Of a stretch of 64,000 nt of DNA, positions 18,847 through 28,289 are shown in pieces. Position numbers and translations under genes: made by a program. This stretch comes from Mycolicibacterium setense (GTDB taxonomy: Bacteria > Actinomycetota > Actinomycetes > Mycobacteriales > Mycobacteriaceae), in the NCBI RefSeq assembly GCF_000805385.1, contig NZ_JTJW01000009.1:248001-312000 (forward strand), in the 5' to 3' direction. The stretch's first letter is position 1; every line of letters starts with the position of its first letter. A model generated the notes under the pieces. It made no database searches. It was not told the origin of the DNA and saw nothing but the letters and a program-made list of their open reading frames with translations.

Positions 18847-19544
18847 GGTTCTCCTCCATCGGCGTATTCACTGGCAAATCCCTTCAACCTGGCGACGGTC
18901 TCGGACGGCTCGAGATCGGTCCCGATGATCCCCGAGACGATCTGGCCGGTACAGACCGCGCGCAGCACGCGGTCGGTGAACTGCTCGACATCTCCCCACG
19001 GCAGATACGGTTTGGAGATCAGGATGGCTGCCACCCCGTGCGCCGCGGTCCAGAGTTCCAGCGCCAACATGGTCGCGTCGCCGGACGGGTACACACCCTC
19101 GGCGATCAGCGCCGCCATGGCAGCGCGCATGTGCTGGAACGCCGAGCTGTTGAGTGTGGTGTCGACATCGCTTCCGGGCCTGCCCTCACCCATCGTCGCG
19201 AGCCGGTACAACTCGGGCGTGCGCCGGGCGAAGTTCACGTACGCGTGGCCCTGAGCGCGCAGCACCTCGATGGTCGAGGCGTGACCTGTCGCGGCCCGCT
19301 GCATCTCCTCGTCGAGCTTCTCGAAGTACCGGGAGCACACCGCATCCAGCAGCGCGTCCTTGTCGGTGAAGTGCAGGTAGATCGACGGTGGCGTGACCCC
19401 GACCCGTTGGGCCACCGACCGGATCGACACGGCCTTGGCGTGACCGGTTTCCAACAGCAATTCGGTTGTGGCATCCAGGATCTGATCACGCAGCAGCTCA
19501 CCGGAACCACGCGGTGCACGGCGGCGTCTACCGGGTTGGATCAT
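18843..19544 (-). CDS. TetR-family regulator
   Basis: A 233-residue repressor with an N-terminal HTH (LRDQILDATTELLLETGHAKAVSIRSVAQRVGVTPPSIYLHFTDKDALL core at about 18-66) and a C-terminal ligand domain of the WHG type (LWTAAHGVAAILIS near 165-178). It lies between the MMPL gene (4-nt gap upstream) and the methyltransferase (ATGA overlap), so it is expressed as part of that operon. It is a good candidate to bind the inverted repeat upstream of the MMPL gene at 21922-21939. The effector is unknown. Confidence 0.88.
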   Translation of the reverse strand: MIQPGRRRRAPRGSGELLRDQILDATTELLLETGHAKAVSIRSVAQRVGVTPPSIYLHFTDKDALLDAVCSRYFEKLDEEMQRAATGHASTIEVLRAQGHAYVNFARRTPELYRLATMGEGRPGSDVDTTLNSSAFQHMRAAMAALIAEGVYPSGDATMLALELWTAAHGVAAILISKPYLPWGDVEQFTDRVLRAVCTGQIVSGIIGTDLEPSETVARLKGFASEYADGGEP

Positions 19545-19548
19545 GGCG

Positions 19549-21876
19549 CTAGCCGGTGTCCGTCATACCCGCGCGGGCCCGTTCGCGCCGGCCATCGTCC
19601 GGCGGAACGTCGCCGCGCCCATCCGTGTCGAGCTCGGCGGGACCCGATTCGCTGAACCCGATTCGCCTGTGCAGGCGGGCCAACGGCGCGGGCGCCCACC
19701 AGTTCCACTGCCCCATCAGGTGCATGAAGGCCGGCACCAACAACATTCGCACCAACGTGGCGTCGACAAGCACCGCGATGGTCAGCCCGAGGCCGAACAT
19801 CCGCATGAACGCCACTTGCGCCGCGATCAGCGCCGCGAACGAGATCGACATCAGTAGCGCCGCGGCCGTGATCACGCGGCCGGTGCGGGCCAGGCCGAGC
19901 GCCACACTCTCGTCGTTGCGAGTCCGCGGGGACGGCTCCGTGCCGTCGGGCCGCGCCTGCCCGGAAGCCAGCCAGTACTCGCGGATGCGCGACACCAGGA
20001 ACACCTCGTAGTCCATGGACAGCCCGAATGCGATGCAGAACAACAACACCGGCAGGTTGGCCACCAATGTGCCCGTCGATGTCGTCCCGAGCGCACCCAG
20101 GTGGCCGTCCTGGAAGATCCACACCAACGCACCGAACGCCGCCGAGAGCGACAAGACGTTGAGCACCAACGCCTTCAGCGGTAGCAGGACGCTGCCGGTG
20201 AGCAGGAACAACAGGATGAAGGTGATGGCCGCGATGATGCCGAGCACCATCGGCAAGCGCGAGGTGATCGCCTGCGAGCTGTCCCGGTTGACCTGCGCGA
20301 TACCGGTGAACTGGACGTCGGCCGGCGCGGGCACCGCGTGCAGGGCGTCCAGCTGGGCTTCTGAGGCGTCGCTGAACAGCGGCATGCTGCTACCGACCGT
20401 CAGATATGCACTGCCGTCGGCCATTCCGGTTCCCGAGGTCGGCGGGCCGACGCGGCGACCGTCGACGAAGGTGCCGCCGGGAGCGGACACCGAGGCGCCA
20501 TCGGCGGCCCGCGACAATTCGCCTGCGTAGCGGTCGATCTCGGCGGGCGGCAGCCCCCTCACGTCGGGAAGTACCACGGTGACGGCGGTCGAGGAGTCGA
20601 CGGCGAAATCGTTGCGCAACTCGTCGCCGACCTGACGTGCCGATGCCGACGACGGCAGGACGCGGTCATCGGGGAAGCCCCATTTGATGCCGAGGAAAGG
20701 TGCCCCCAGCATCAGCAGCAGCGCGATGACCGCCAGCCCGACCGGAACCGATCGACGCATGACCCGCTTGGTCATCCGGTACCAGAAGCTCGCTTCGACG
20801 GGTTCGGCCACGGGTTCGGGCCGCCCGAGGATCCGCCGGATGAACCGGCGCACGTCGTAGGCGTCCAGCCGATCACCCAGCAGCACGATCGCGGCCGGGG
20901 CGACCACGATGGCCGCGAACGCCGCCAGCCCCACGACCGCGATGCCCGCGTAGGCGAAGGACTTGAGGAAGTACATCGGGAACAGGACCATCGCGACCAT
21001 CGACAGCGCCACCGTCAACGCCGAGAACAGCACCGTGCGTCCGGCCGTGACCATGGTGCGCACCAACGCGCGGTCGGGATCGACACCGTCGGCAAGTTCG
21101 TCGCGGTAACGGCTGACGATCAACAGGGTGTAGTCGATGGCCAGTGCGAGGCCCATGGCGACCGTGAGGTTGAGCGCGAAGATCGAGACGTCGGTGACCA
21201 TCGTGAACCCGCGCAGCACGGCCAACGAACCGAGGATCGCGAAGCCGCCGACGGCGAGCGGCAATGCGGCTGCCAGGAGTCCGCCGAACACCCACACCAG
21301 CACGAGGAAGCTCAGCGGAATCGCGATGGACTCCATCATCAGCAGGTCTTTTTCGCTCTGGCCGTTGATCTGGACGTAGATCATCGCCTCTCCGCCGCCC
21401 CGAACGGTCACGCCGTCACGGTCGTGCACCAGTTGGTCGGTGAGTTCTTTGGCGTGTTTCTGCGCGCCGCTCTCGCCTCCGGTGATTCCGGCCAGGATGA
21501 GTCCGGTCTTGCCGTCCTTGCTGATCAGCGTGGCGGCCGCGGGTGCGGGCACGGTCCAGGTCGAGCTCACCTCGGTCACATACGGCGACGCCTTGAGCTG
21601 CGCGGCGATGCCGGTGCCCACGGACCTGGCCGCAGGACTGTCGGCGCCGGCAGCGCTGGTCACGCTGATCACCAGTTGCATGTCACCGCGGGCGAACTTG
21701 TCCGAGAGCAACCGGGTGGCCTGCGCCGATTCCGACGTCGGATCCTGAAACCCACCTGCCGACAGGCTCTTGGCCACCGGAATGCCGAAGATGCCCGCGG
21801 CCACCATGACCAGGGCGGCCACCGCGAGGACGCGTCGCGGTGCGGCGATGGCCAGATGGGCGATTCGATGCAGCAC
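19549..21876 (-). CDS. MMPL/RND-family transporter
   Basis: A 775-residue membrane protein with the MMPL architecture. One segment at the N-terminus is followed by a large periplasmic loop, then five clustered segments (about 180-330). A repeat of this follows: a segment near 375, a second loop, and segments at about 540-680. Motifs include GLALAIDYTLLIVSRYRDEL and the second-half GLSMDYEVFLVSRIREYW, both with the proton-relay-type Asp-Tyr pair. The start is GTG at 21876, preceded by GGAAGGA. From memory, M. tuberculosis has two consecutive genes here (mmpL13a and mmpL13b, about 303 plus 470 residues); this frame is unbroken. The substrate, probably a lipid, is unknown. Confidence 0.92.
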   Translation of the reverse strand: MLHRIAHLAIAAPRRVLAVAALVMVAAGIFGIPVAKSLSAGGFQDPTSESAQATRLLSDKFARGDMQLVISVTSAAGADSPAARSVGTGIAAQLKASPYVTEVSSTWTVPAPAAATLISKDGKTGLILAGITGGESGAQKHAKELTDQLVHDRDGVTVRGGGEAMIYVQINGQSEKDLLMMESIAIPLSFLVLVWVFGGLLAAALPLAVGGFAILGSLAVLRGFTMVTDVSIFALNLTVAMGLALAIDYTLLIVSRYRDELADGVDPDRALVRTMVTAGRTVLFSALTVALSMVAMVLFPMYFLKSFAYAGIAVVGLAAFAAIVVAPAAIVLLGDRLDAYDVRRFIRRILGRPEPVAEPVEASFWYRMTKRVMRRSVPVGLAVIALLLMLGAPFLGIKWGFPDDRVLPSSASARQVGDELRNDFAVDSSTAVTVVLPDVRGLPPAEIDRYAGELSRAADGASVSAPGGTFVDGRRVGPPTSGTGMADGSAYLTVGSSMPLFSDASEAQLDALHAVPAPADVQFTGIAQVNRDSSQAITSRLPMVLGIIAAITFILLFLLTGSVLLPLKALVLNVLSLSAAFGALVWIFQDGHLGALGTTSTGTLVANLPVLLFCIAFGLSMDYEVFLVSRIREYWLASGQARPDGTEPSPRTRNDESVALGLARTGRVITAAALLMSISFAALIAAQVAFMRMFGLGLTIAVLVDATLVRMLLVPAFMHLMGQWNWWAPAPLARLHRRIGFSESGPAELDTDGRGDVPPDDGRRERARAGMTDTG

Positions 21877-21921
21877 GCTGCGTCCTTCCCGACAAAGACC
21901 GACGAATACGGTCGAATACCG

Positions 21922-21939
21922 CCGTTAAGTTAACAACGG
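21922..21939. promoter_or_regulatory. Candidate TetR operator upstream of MMPL operon
   Basis: CCGTTAAGTTAACAACGG contains the perfect inverted repeat GTTAA-G-TTAAC (21924-21934) inside CCGTT...AACGG. It is an AT-rich island about 50 nt upstream of the MMPL start. The operon encodes a TetR protein, so autoregulation is the simplest reading. Confidence 0.5.
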
Positions 21940-22051
21940 TAAGTTTCCGGCGTCAACCTGCGGCTCGCTCTACATACGGGCACCGGCACCGAACGGTTCA
22001 TCGAACGCCACGTGGCGATGAATTCGGGCGCTTCCACGCGTCTAATAGGGC

Positions 22052-22588
22052 ATGACCAACACCATCGACGTCGCACCCCGCACCACCGGCATGACCGATA
22101 CCGGGTTGCTCATCCTGCGCATCGCAATCGGCGCAGCGATGCTGCAAGCCGGTCTGATCAAGGCTTTCGACTTCGGCACCTCCGTGGAATTCATGGAATC
22201 CAGCGGTTGGCGGCTTCCCGCGTTCGGGGCGTTCATGGTCACCGCGGCCGAAACCCTCGGCGGCATCGGCCTGCTGTTCGGCGTTCTCACACCGCTAGCC
22301 GCGTGTGCGGTGATCGGCGCGATGGTGGACGCCTGGGCCGTGAACGTATCCGCCGATGCATTCTGGTCACAGCCGTTCAACGTGCCGTTCCTGGCGGCAT
22401 TCGCCGCTGCGGCGCTCCTGTTCACGGGGGCCGGCGCCATCTCGGTCGACGAGCGCGTGTTCGGCCGCTCCCGCGTATCGGCCAGGGCCGCGGTGGGCCT
22501 GCTGATGATCGGCGTCGCCGCAGCCGTGGTGACCTGGATCGCCCTGAACGGCACCAACCCGATTCACTTCACAAGCCCGCAAGGCTGA
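22052..22588 (+). CDS. DoxX family membrane protein
   Basis: A 178-residue protein of the DoxX family with four or five hydrophobic segments (LLILRIAIGAAMLQAGLIKAF at about 19-39, then near 62-82, 84-98, 111-130 and 145-163). The family hallmark is the first segment with LRIAIGAAMLQAG and the following FG. DoxX proteins are associated with redox and membrane stress, but no reaction is established here. It diverges from the MMPL gene; the 175-bp gap holds the candidate operator. Start ATG at 22052. Confidence 0.82.
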   Translation: MTNTIDVAPRTTGMTDTGLLILRIAIGAAMLQAGLIKAFDFGTSVEFMESSGWRLPAFGAFMVTAAETLGGIGLLFGVLTPLAACAVIGAMVDAWAVNVSADAFWSQPFNVPFLAAFAAAALLFTGAGAISVDERVFGRSRVSARAAVGLLMIGVAAAVVTWIALNGTNPIHFTSPQG

Positions 22589-22773
22589 ACCGCGCCCACT
22601 TCTATACCTGGGCTGCAACCGGCGTCGTCAAGCGACCCCGCGATAGAAATCGGCGACCGCGGACCCCAGGACGCTCTAGCTACTCGCCGGAAACCTACCC
22701 AGAAGTAGGATTGCCACCATTTTCCGAACCGTGACTCAAAGATTCCTTAATGGTGACCCATACGCTCAGTGTC

Positions 22774-22905
22774 ATGTGGATCGACGACACCAGTGCCGAT
22801 GTCATCAAGGTTGACTTCGAGGCTCTCTACCATGGCGATGTCCTGGTCGAGGGGGAAACCTCCGAGCAGTTTGACGACTTCCAAGAACTGCCAACCGCGG
22901 TATGA
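22774..22905 (+). CDS. Small acidic protein of 43 residues, unrecognised
   Basis: An open frame MWIDDTSADV...FQELPTAV with about 13 Asp/Glu and almost no basic residues (one Lys); I do not recognise a family. The ATG at 22774 is preceded by TACGCT (22761-22766) at 7 nt, a leaderless-type start. An in-frame ATG at 22750 would give 51 residues. A GC-rich hairpin (22908-22933) begins 3 nt after the stop, and two more follow before the convergent nitronate monooxygenase gene ends. It has no hydrophobic segment. The promoter-like box plus immediate terminator argue for a real gene, but coding status needs transcript or conservation evidence. Confidence 0.55.
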   Translation: MWIDDTSADVIKVDFEALYHGDVLVEGETSEQFDDFQELPTAV

Positions 22906-22907
22906 GA

Positions 22908-22933
22908 AAACGCGCGCCTCGCGGCGCGCGTTT
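22908..22933 (+). terminator. Terminator hairpin after the small acidic gene
   Basis: An 11-bp perfect stem AAACGCGCGCC / GGCGCGCGTTT has a TCGC loop and begins 3 nt after the stop at 22905. A second small stem GCCCCG-AC-CGGGGC follows at 22959-22972. Confidence 0.7.
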
Positions 22934-22975
22934 CCCGTACTGACCTCGCAGTAACTTTGCCCCGACCGGGGCCCG

Positions 22976-24012
<1,037 letters not shown>

Positions 24013-24028
24013 CTAGTTAGCTGAGCTG

Positions 24029-24085
24029 TCGGCTCTTCGCGCAAGCGCTCATCTGTTGACTCGGCTCTTCACGCAAGCGCTCATC
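24029..24085. repeat. Two 25-nt direct repeats
   Basis: Copies at 24029-24053 and 24061-24085 differ at one base and share the core GCAAGCGCTCATC. The period is 32 nt. The second copy covers the stop codon of the SDR gene. The core AAGCGCT is itself near-palindromic. The role is unknown; a local duplication or a dispersed mycobacterial motif are both possible. Confidence 0.65.
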
Positions 24086-24836
24086 GCGGAGCCATGCGGA
24101 TCGCGCCGTCGAGGCGGATCACCTCGCCGTTGAGCATCGGGTTCTCGATGATGTGCACGGCCAGCGCGCCGTACTCGTCGGGATCGCCCAGCCGGGCCGG
24201 GTGCGGCACCTGCTGCCCCAGCGACTTCTGCGCCTCCTCGGGCAGGGAGCCCAGCAGCGGCGTCTTGAACAGCCCCGGCGCGATGGTGCACACCCGGATC
24301 AGCTCACGCGAGAGGTCGCGCGCGATCGGCAGGGTCATGCCGACCACACCGCCCTTGGACGCCGAGTACGCGGCCTGGCCGATCTGCCCGTCGAACGCCG
24401 CCACCGAGGCGGTGTTGATGATGACGCCACGCTCTTCGTTCTTCAGGGGCTCGGTCTTGGCGATGCGCTCGGCGCTCAGCCGGATCACGTTGAACGTGCC
24501 GATCAGGTTGACCTCGACCACCTTGCGGAAGCCGTCGAGCGGGAACGCACCATTCTTGCTCAGGGTCTTGATCGCGTTGCCGATGCCGGCGCAGTTGACG
24601 TTGATACGCACCGGGCCAAGCGATTCCGCGACGTCGAGCGCTTCGGTCACGCCGGCTTCGTCGGTGACATCGGTGGCGACGAACTTGGCCCGATCGCCGA
24701 GTTCGGCCACCACCTCCTCACCCTTGAGGTCGATCACCACGACCTGAGCGCCCGCGTCCAGCAGCCGCTTGGTGGTGGCCAGGCCCAAGCCTGAAGCGCC
24801 GCCGGTGACGACGGCTACCGCGTCTTTGATCTCCAC
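24081..24836 (-). CDS. Short-chain dehydrogenase, 3-hydroxyacyl-CoA dehydrogenase type II-like
   Basis: A 251-residue SDR. The NAD site is TGGASGLG (11-18), then DLKGEEV, NCAGIG and the catalytic set Ser (NTASVAAF) with YSASK (Tyr/Lys about 157-161). Sequence and length resemble the HSD17B10/type II 3-hydroxyacyl-CoA dehydrogenases that oxidise 3-hydroxy- and 2-methyl-3-hydroxyacyl-CoA. It follows mcr on the same strand, as M. tuberculosis Rv1144 follows Rv1143 (from memory), which suggests work on branched-chain or sterol side-chain acyl-CoA. Start ATG at 24836. Confidence 0.88.
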   Translation of the reverse strand: MEIKDAVAVVTGGASGLGLATTKRLLDAGAQVVVIDLKGEEVVAELGDRAKFVATDVTDEAGVTEALDVAESLGPVRINVNCAGIGNAIKTLSKNGAFPLDGFRKVVEVNLIGTFNVIRLSAERIAKTEPLKNEERGVIINTASVAAFDGQIGQAAYSASKGGVVGMTLPIARDLSRELIRVCTIAPGLFKTPLLGSLPEEAQKSLGQQVPHPARLGDPDEYGALAVHIIENPMLNGEVIRLDGAIRMAPR

Positions 24837-24853
24837 TTACCGCATTCCTTTCC

Positions 24854-24889
24854 GGCCGGCGTAGCGCCGGCCCCTTTGGTCGAACCAAA
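24854..24889. terminator. Paired hairpins between mcr and SDR genes
   Basis: Stem 1 is GGCCGGCG-TAG-CGCCGGCC (24854-24872) and stem 2 is TTTGGT-CGA-ACCAAA (24875-24889). They lie in the 64-bp gap after the mcr stop on the minus strand. They may terminate or attenuate the mcr transcript before the SDR gene; stem 2 could equally be an operator. Confidence 0.45.
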
Positions 24890-24900
24890 CAGGGGTTGAA

Positions 24901-25992
24901 CTAAACCCAGTCGCGCAGAACCGATTCGGTGTCGGCCCCGCGCTCCCGCGGTGGTGTGGGCACTGCGGGGGTGCTGCGGGAGAACCGGGGCGCGGGCATC
25001 GGCTGGAGATTGCCCTCGTCGTCGAAGAACGTGTCGCGCTCGGCGATGTGCGGTTCGGTGAGCACCTCGGCGAAGGACAACACCGGCGTCGCGCAGGCAT
25101 CCGTACCGGCGAACACCTTGGCCCAGTGATCGCGGTCGTGCGCGGCGAACGCCTCGGTGAATGCCTCACGCAGCTCGGGCCAGCGGGCCATGTCGTTCTG
25201 GGCCGGCAGGTCAGCGCCCTCCAGGCCCAGGCCCTTGAGCAGCGCGGCGTAGAACTGCGGCTCGATCGCGCCGATCGCCATGTACTTACCGTCGGCGGTC
25301 TCGTAGGTGTCGTAGTAGGGCGCACCGGTGTCGAGCATGTTGGTGCCGCGCTCGTCGGACCACAGGCCGTTGGCGCGGAAACCCCACATCATCTGCATCA
25401 GCACGGAGGAGCCGTCGACCATGGCCGCGTCGATCACCTGCCCCTTGCCGGAGGTCTGGCGCTCGAACAGGGCAGAGAGGATGCCCACGAGCAGGAACAT
25501 CGAGCCGCCACCGAAGTCACCGGCCAGGTTCAGCGGCGGCACTGGCCGCTCGCCCTTGCGGCCGACCGCGTGCAGCAGACCGTTGAGGGAGATGTAGTTG
25601 ATGTCGTGGCCGGCCTGCAGGGCGCGCGGACCGTCCTGTCCCCATCCCGTCATCCGGGCGTAGATCAGACGCTCGTTGACCTTGGCGCAATCCTCGGGAC
25701 CCAACCCCAGGCGTTCGGTGACGCCGGGCCGGTAGCCCTCGATCAGCACGTCGGCCTTCGAGATGAGTGTCAGCACCAACTCGCGACCCTCGTCGCTCTT
25801 GAGGTCTGCCGCCACCGAGCGGCGGTTGCGAAGCATCGAATCCCGATCACCGGCGGGCACTCCCCCGCTGCGACCCGGCCGCTCGATGCGCACGACGTCG
25901 GCACCGAGATCGCCGAGAATCATCGCCGCGTGCGGGCCCGGGCCGATGCCGGCCAACTCCACAACGCGCAAACCTTGCAGTGGTCCTGCCAT
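24901..25992 (-). CDS. mcr: Alpha-methylacyl-CoA racemase
   Basis: A 363-residue CoA-transferase family III enzyme that epimerises the 2-methyl centre of acyl-CoAs so that branched or sterol side chains can enter beta-oxidation. It is strikingly similar to M. tuberculosis MCR (360 residues): [22 protein letters not shown] at the N-terminus, and the catalytic residues of that enzyme (His126, Asp156, Glu241) align with His129 (AGHDINYIS), Asp159 (NLAGDFGGG) and Glu244 (GAIEPQFY). The start ATG at 25992 has GGAAGA just upstream. It diverges from a crotonase across 134 bp. Confidence 0.94.
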   Translation of the reverse strand: MAGPLQGLRVVELAGIGPGPHAAMILGDLGADVVRIERPGRSGGVPAGDRDSMLRNRRSVAADLKSDEGRELVLTLISKADVLIEGYRPGVTERLGLGPEDCAKVNERLIYARMTGWGQDGPRALQAGHDINYISLNGLLHAVGRKGERPVPPLNLAGDFGGGSMFLLVGILSALFERQTSGKGQVIDAAMVDGSSVLMQMMWGFRANGLWSDERGTNMLDTGAPYYDTYETADGKYMAIGAIEPQFYAALLKGLGLEGADLPAQNDMARWPELREAFTEAFAAHDRDHWAKVFAGTDACATPVLSFAEVLTEPHIAERDTFFDDEGNLQPMPAPRFSRSTPAVPTPPRERGADTESVLRDWV

Positions 25993-26061
25993 GCTCTTCC
26001 GCCCTTCGCGTGTTAGGCCTTGGTTGACCGGTGACATAGCTTACTTGTATAACCTTCTCGA

Positions 26062-26120
26062 CCGGTATGGCCATAGCCGGCCCCGCCCGGACCGGGCCAT
26101 CGGCCCCTCAGACTTAAGGT
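26062..26120. promoter_or_regulatory. Divergent mcr/crotonase promoter region with inverted repeats
   Basis: CCGGTATGGCCATAGCCGG (26062-26080) is palindromic apart from one extra base and has the perfect core TATGGCCATA. GCCCGG-A-CCGGGC (26085-26097) is a second inverted repeat. TAAGGT (26115-26120) ends 6 nt before the crotonase ATG, a leaderless-type -10. The binding protein is unknown. Confidence 0.4.
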
Positions 26121-26126
26121 GCATAG

Positions 26127-26930
26127 ATGACCGTGACCCGCGAGTACCCCGACGTGAAAGACGTATCCGTATCCCTCGAGGACGGTGTGCTGTCGGTGAC
26201 GCTGAACCGGCCCGACAGCCTCAACTCCCTGACCCAGGACATGCTCGTGGCGATCGCCGATGCCATGGATCTGGCCGGCACCGACGCGGAGGTGCGCGTG
26301 GTTCGCCTGGGGGGCGCCGGTCGCGGATTCAGCTCCGGCGCGGGCATCAGCGAGGAAGACCAGAACGCCAAGAGCCACGACGCCGAAGGCGTACTCGACG
26401 CCGCCAACCGTGCCGTCGCATCCATCGTGGCGCTGCCCAAGCCGGTCGTGGCCGTGGTGCAGGGACCCGCCGCCGGCGTCGGGGTGTCACTGGCCCTGGC
26501 GTGCGACGTCGTGCTCGCCTCGGAGTCGGCCTTCTTCCTCTTGGCGTTCACCAAGATCGGGTTGATGCCCGACGGCGGGGCATCGGCCCTCGTCGCCGCG
26601 AACATCGGCCGGATCCGGGCCATGCGCCTGGCACTGCTGGCCGACCGGCTCACCGCCACCGACGCCTACGACTGGGGTCTGATCAGCGCCGTGTACTCGG
26701 CCGATGAATTCGACGCCGCGGTGGACAAGGTGATCGCCAAGTTGCGGTCGGGACCCGCGGTGGCACTGCGCGAGACCAAGCAGGCCGTCAACGCGGCCAC
26801 CCTCACCGAGCTCGAAGGCGCTTTCGCCCGCGAACGCAAGGGCCAGCTGCAACTGCTGGTGTCCGACGATTTCCGCGAGGGCACCAAGGCCTTCCAGCAG
26901 AACCGGCGCCCGGAGTTCACCCAGCAGTAG
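26127..26930 (+). CDS. Enoyl-CoA hydratase/isomerase family protein, isomerase-type active site
   Basis: A 267-residue crotonase. The oxyanion-hole regions GAGRGFSSGAGI (about 55-66) and PAAGVGVSLALACD (about 114-127) are present. Both hydratase glutamates are absent: the GGGxE position reads GVGVS and the PE position reads LAFTKIG. The Asp of PDGG (about 149) is kept, which is the pattern of PaaG/ECI-like isomerases. It is therefore more likely a double-bond isomerase than a hydratase. Divergent from mcr; in M. tuberculosis echA10/echA11 occupy this place (from memory). Leaderless-type start. Confidence 0.85.
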   Translation: MTVTREYPDVKDVSVSLEDGVLSVTLNRPDSLNSLTQDMLVAIADAMDLAGTDAEVRVVRLGGAGRGFSSGAGISEEDQNAKSHDAEGVLDAANRAVASIVALPKPVVAVVQGPAAGVGVSLALACDVVLASESAFFLLAFTKIGLMPDGGASALVAANIGRIRAMRLALLADRLTATDAYDWGLISAVYSADEFDAAVDKVIAKLRSGPAVALRETKQAVNAATLTELEGAFARERKGQLQLLVSDDFREGTKAFQQNRRPEFTQQ

Positions 26931-27008
26931 GCACCCAACGGGGCTCTCGCGCCCGGAAAATCGTTGGACTCAACCCACTCCGGGTGGGCACCATCGAATG
27001 TTGTGAGC

Positions 27009-28289
27009 ATGCAGCACGACATCCAGACGCCGGTTGGTCGGCCCGGCGGATGGCGTGTGCTCGCGCCCTTCCGCATCCGCGAATACCGGCTGCTGATCGC
27101 CGCCGTCACGTTGTCCATCTTCGCCGAGGGCATGTGGTCGGTGGTGATGGCGTTGCAGGTCATCGCGATCGACAACGACCCGGCCTCCCTGTCGCTGGTC
27201 GCCACCTGCCTCGGCGTCGGCCTGGTGGCGTTCGTTCTCGTCGGCGGCATCGCCGCCGACCGGATCAACCAGCGCACGATCATCATCGCGGTGGAGACGG
27301 TCAATCTGGTGGCGGTGTCGACCGTCGCGGGGCTGGGCCTGCTCGACTTGCTCAAGATCTGGCATCTGGCCGTCGCGGCAGGCATTCTCGGCATCGCCGC
27401 CGCGTTCTTCTTCCCGGCCTACAGCGCAATCCTGCCGCGCATCCTGCCGCCCGAACAACTGTTGGCGGCCAACGGCGTCGAGGGCGTGGTGCGTCCGGTC
27501 TTCCAGCGTTCCGTCGGGCCCGCGGTGGCGGGCATGGTGATCGCCGCGACCTTCCCTTCACTGGGTGCGGTGGTAGTGGCGGTGTTGTTCGGCCTCGGTT
27601 TGGCCCTGCTGGTCGCGACCCGACCGACGATGGATTCGGTTGAAGCACAAGAGGACAGCGAACGGCCACACGTATTGCGGTATCTGCGTGAAGGTTTCGC
27701 GTTCATGGTCCGCACCCCGTGGCTGCTGTGGACGCTGTTGTTCGCCAGCATGTTCGTGCTCGTCGTCCTCGGACCGATCGAGGTCCTGCTGCCGTTCATC
27801 GCCCAGGACCGGTTCGCCGACGGCGCCCGAGCCTACGGATTCATCCTGGCGTTCTTCGGATTCGGCAGCGCCCTGGGGGCGTTGACCGTGTCCTCACGCC
27901 GGATGCCACGGCGCTACCTGACCACGATGATGGTGATGTGGGGTCTGGGCTCGGTGCCGCTGGTGATCGTCGGCGTCACATCGTCGTTCCCGTTGATGGC
28001 CGCGGCCACGTTCTGCGTCGGCGTCACCGACGGAGCGGGGATGGTGATCTGGGGAACGCTGCTGCAGCGCCGGGTGCCGACGGAGATGTTGGGCCGGGTC
28101 TCGAGCCTGGACTTCTTCGTGTCGCTGGCGTTCATGCCGCTGTCGTTCGCGATCGTCGGCCCGCTGTCGAAGGTGGTTTCGATGGAGTCCATCTTCCTCG
28201 TGTCCGGGCTACTGCCTGCCGTGTTGGCCGCGGTGGCCGTAGCGGCGGCCCGGATGCCCCGCGACGAGCTGGCGCACCCGCTGCGCTAG
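27009..28289 (+). CDS. Major facilitator superfamily transporter (MFS_3-like)
   Basis: A 426-residue, 12-segment MFS protein. Segment 1 starts near YRLLIAAVTLSIFAEG, and the intracellular loop 2-3 motif is GGIAADRINQRTI (about 78-90). A central polar loop lies near 205-225, and the second half begins with PWLLWTLLFASMFV. It resembles the EntS/Tap-like group of exporters. Start choice is uncertain: the ATG at 27009 is used, but GTG at 27003 is 6 nt upstream and neither has a good ribosome site. Its end overlaps the convergent TetR gene by 4 bp. Substrate unknown. Confidence 0.83.
   Translation: MQHDIQTPVGRPGGWRVLAPFRIREYRLLIAAVTLSIFAEGMWSVVMALQVIAIDNDPASLSLVATCLGVGLVAFVLVGGIAADRINQRTIIIAVETVNLVAVSTVAGLGLLDLLKIWHLAVAAGILGIAAAFFFPAYSAILPRILPPEQLLAANGVEGVVRPVFQRSVGPAVAGMVIAATFPSLGAVVVAVLFGLGLALLVATRPTMDSVEAQEDSERPHVLRYLREGFAFMVRTPWLLWTLLFASMFVLVVLGPIEVLLPFIAQDRFADGARAYGFILAFFGFGSALGALTVSSRRMPRRYLTTMMVMWGLGSVPLVIVGVTSSFPLMAAATFCVGVTDGAGMVIWGTLLQRRVPTEMLGRVSSLDFFVSLAFMPLSFAIVGPLSKVVSMESIFLVSGLLPAVLAAVAVAAARMPRDELAHPLR

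Noticed and set aside
22687-22711. CCTAC-N6-GTAGG stem upstream of the small acidic gene as a riboswitch
   Set aside because: A single 5-bp stem with no further structure; nothing supports a riboswitch.
24875-24889. TTTGGT-CGA-ACCAAA considered as a LexA box
   Set aside because: It does not fit TCGAAC-N4-GTTCGA; it is kept only as part of a hairpin pair.
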